From Massilia sp. erpn (GTDB lineage Bacteria; Pseudomonadota; Gammaproteobacteria; Burkholderiales; Burkholderiaceae_D): a stretch of 64,000 bases of DNA. The notes beneath the pieces were generated by a model. The model worked only from the letters and a program-made list of their open reading frames with translations. It ran no database searches and was not told where the DNA came from. Positions 63,195 to 64,000 of the stretch are shown one piece after another (the stretch's first letter is position 1; each line of letters opens with the position of its first letter). The position numbers and the translations under genes were made by a program. The stretch covers positions 2,790,001 to 2,854,000 of the forward strand of contig NZ_CP053748.1 in the NCBI RefSeq assembly GCF_024400215.1, read 5' to 3'.

Positions 63195-63686
63195 TTAAAT
63201 GATACGATTGATGGCCAGATCCCAACCGCCTGAAGTATTGCCGCCAGCGCCGCCAGCGATCTTCTGCTGACTATATTTCCATCTAACCTTTGAGAATTTC
63301 AGGCCGATGGAATCATGTAAAACGTCGCCCTCATGAACTACTTGGCTGATATTGCCGATCAATACGTTTTCAAGCTCGACCTCGTAGTACTTCACCCGTT
63401 CGCCTAGACCATCCGCCCGCATGAACTCGAGCTTGGCTCTGGCAAGGGTTCGGCCCGAAGAACAGGTTTGCATGAGAATTGGCGAAGACAGATCGGCCAA
63501 TTTGGTTATCGAAATGCACTGGTGTTCGCACCGTTCCGCCGTATGGCCACCGCCGGTTGAGGCAGTGGCGCTTTTGGGTTGTGTTACGCCCCATTGTGCT
63601 GAGGTGAGTTCAATCCAGCCCATATGCGCCACGTCGCTGGATTCGCCCTTGATGCCGTCGATTTTGAGATAGACGTCAATTGCCAT
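63195..63686 (-). CDS. hcp: Hcp, type VI secretion tube protein
   Basis: A 163-residue Hcp1-family protein: IDVYLKIDGIKGESSDVAH, WIELTSAQWGVTQP, TGGGHTAERCEHQCISITK and GGWDLAINRII are family landmarks. Hcp forms hexameric rings that make the inner tube and carry small effectors in their lumen. ATG at 63686 follows CTGGAG; the longer frame above it has no Hcp-like sequence. It heads the effector-immunity operon and no sheath, baseplate or membrane-complex gene is in the window, so it is an auxiliary locus. A 125-bp gap separates it from the next gene. Confidence 0.94.
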   Translation of the reverse strand: MAIDVYLKIDGIKGESSDVAHMGWIELTSAQWGVTQPKSATASTGGGHTAERCEHQCISITKLADLSSPILMQTCSSGRTLARAKLEFMRADGLGERVKYYEVELENVLIGNISQVVHEGDVLHDSIGLKFSKVRWKYSQQKIAGGAGGNTSGGWDLAINRII

Positions 63687-63811
63687 GATTTCTCCAGAGT
63701 CGGTTGAAGGAGTACAAGGCATTGTTATTCAGCTTCCGGGGCTACGCGTTGCTGTTGGTCAAGCTAAGTGCCGACAGGAAAGATCATCGGCCTTTGCTTG
63801 ATCGTATGGGA

Positions 63812-64000
63812 TTAAGCGTCCGGGAGCTGAGATTGAGACATGCTCTCGTCATCCATCGCTTCGCTGATCCAGTAAAGCAAAGCCAGCGCCGGCAAGGCCA
63901 TTCCTGTCAGCAGCGCGGCGCGCCAGCCGTGGGTGGCCAGCATCCAGCCGCCCGCTGCCGAACCGAAGGCGCCGCCGCTGAAGAACAGCGCGAAGTAGAT
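63812..64000 (-). CDS. MFS transporter, C-terminal fragment cut by the window edge
   Basis: The last 62 residues and stop codon of a membrane protein, reading IYFALFFSGGAFGSAAGG and GWRAALLTGMALPALALLYWI before a polar tail. The pattern GxxxGxxxGG with GWR is common at the end of the first half of MFS exporters and in transporters of the DHA type. The rest lies outside, so family is likely and substrate unknown. Confidence 0.65.
   Translation of the reverse strand: MYFALFFSGGAFGSAAGGWMLATHGWRAALLTGMALPALALLYWISEAMDDESMSQSQLPDA

Overview
The window is GC-rich bacterial chromosome with uniformly bacterial gene organisation. The rpsU-yqeY-dnaG-rpoD macromolecular-synthesis cluster, the mutL-miaA pair, class I DAHP synthase, many LysR-type and c-di-GMP proteins, and the protein sequences themselves point to a betaproteobacterium of the Oxalobacteraceae (Massilia/Duganella/Janthinobacterium type). 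The assignment to family level is inference from sequence character; no database was searched.

Layout. 1-6.0 kb: a truncated ChaN-like lipoprotein, a thioredoxin-like protein, a ketoglutarate-semialdehyde-type aldehyde dehydrogenase and a large TonB-dependent receptor. 6.0-16.1 kb: tRNA-Met and housekeeping genes (miaA, mutL, periplasmic cyclophilin, DedA, alpha-carbonic anhydrase, hexose-6-P mutarotase, amiC, tsaE, queG). 16.1-20.4 kb: CPBP protease with MarR, a LysR/cyclase divergent pair, and a BrnT-type toxin with an unusual antitoxin candidate. 20.4-26.1 kb: a complete C4-dicarboxylate module (FixJ-type regulator, PAS sensor kinase, DctP-DctQ-DctM TRAP transporter) with an intrinsic terminator after dctP and a palindrome in the divergent promoter region. 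26.5-34.0 kb: ogt, xerD, an MFS pump and an RND efflux pair. 34.3-43.2 kb: a three-PAS GGDEF-EAL protein, an endonuclease/phosphatase-fold protein, ybaK, plsY, a DsbA-like protein and a GAF-GGDEF cyclase operon. 43.3-49.8 kb: a K+ channel, LysR, tsaD, aroG-type DAHP synthase, ybiB and an HI0933-type flavoprotein. 50-55.6 kb: rpsU, yqeY, dnaG, rpoD and tRNA-Ile(CAT). 55.7-60.9 kb: a desaturase with an ArsR regulator and a perfect operator, an IclR regulator, a chemoreceptor and a DUF5694-like protein.

The most interesting region is 60.9-63.7 kb, of visibly lower GC than the rest. One minus-strand operon encodes an Hcp (type VI secretion tube protein), a small LAS/M74-like peptidoglycan metallopeptidase with no signal peptide, and four tandem related periplasmic proteins with signal peptides and conserved cysteines. 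This is the layout of an orphan T6SS effector-immunity island. The immunity-like genes alternate in relatedness (first with third, second with fourth), as expected if a two-gene module was duplicated.

A family of palindromic elements of about 72-86 bp occurs six times, always just after a gene's 3' end. Its ends resemble FNR/Anr boxes. Several intrinsic terminators, two tRNAs and candidate promoters/operators are also recorded. No CRISPR array, complete insertion sequence or prophage was seen.
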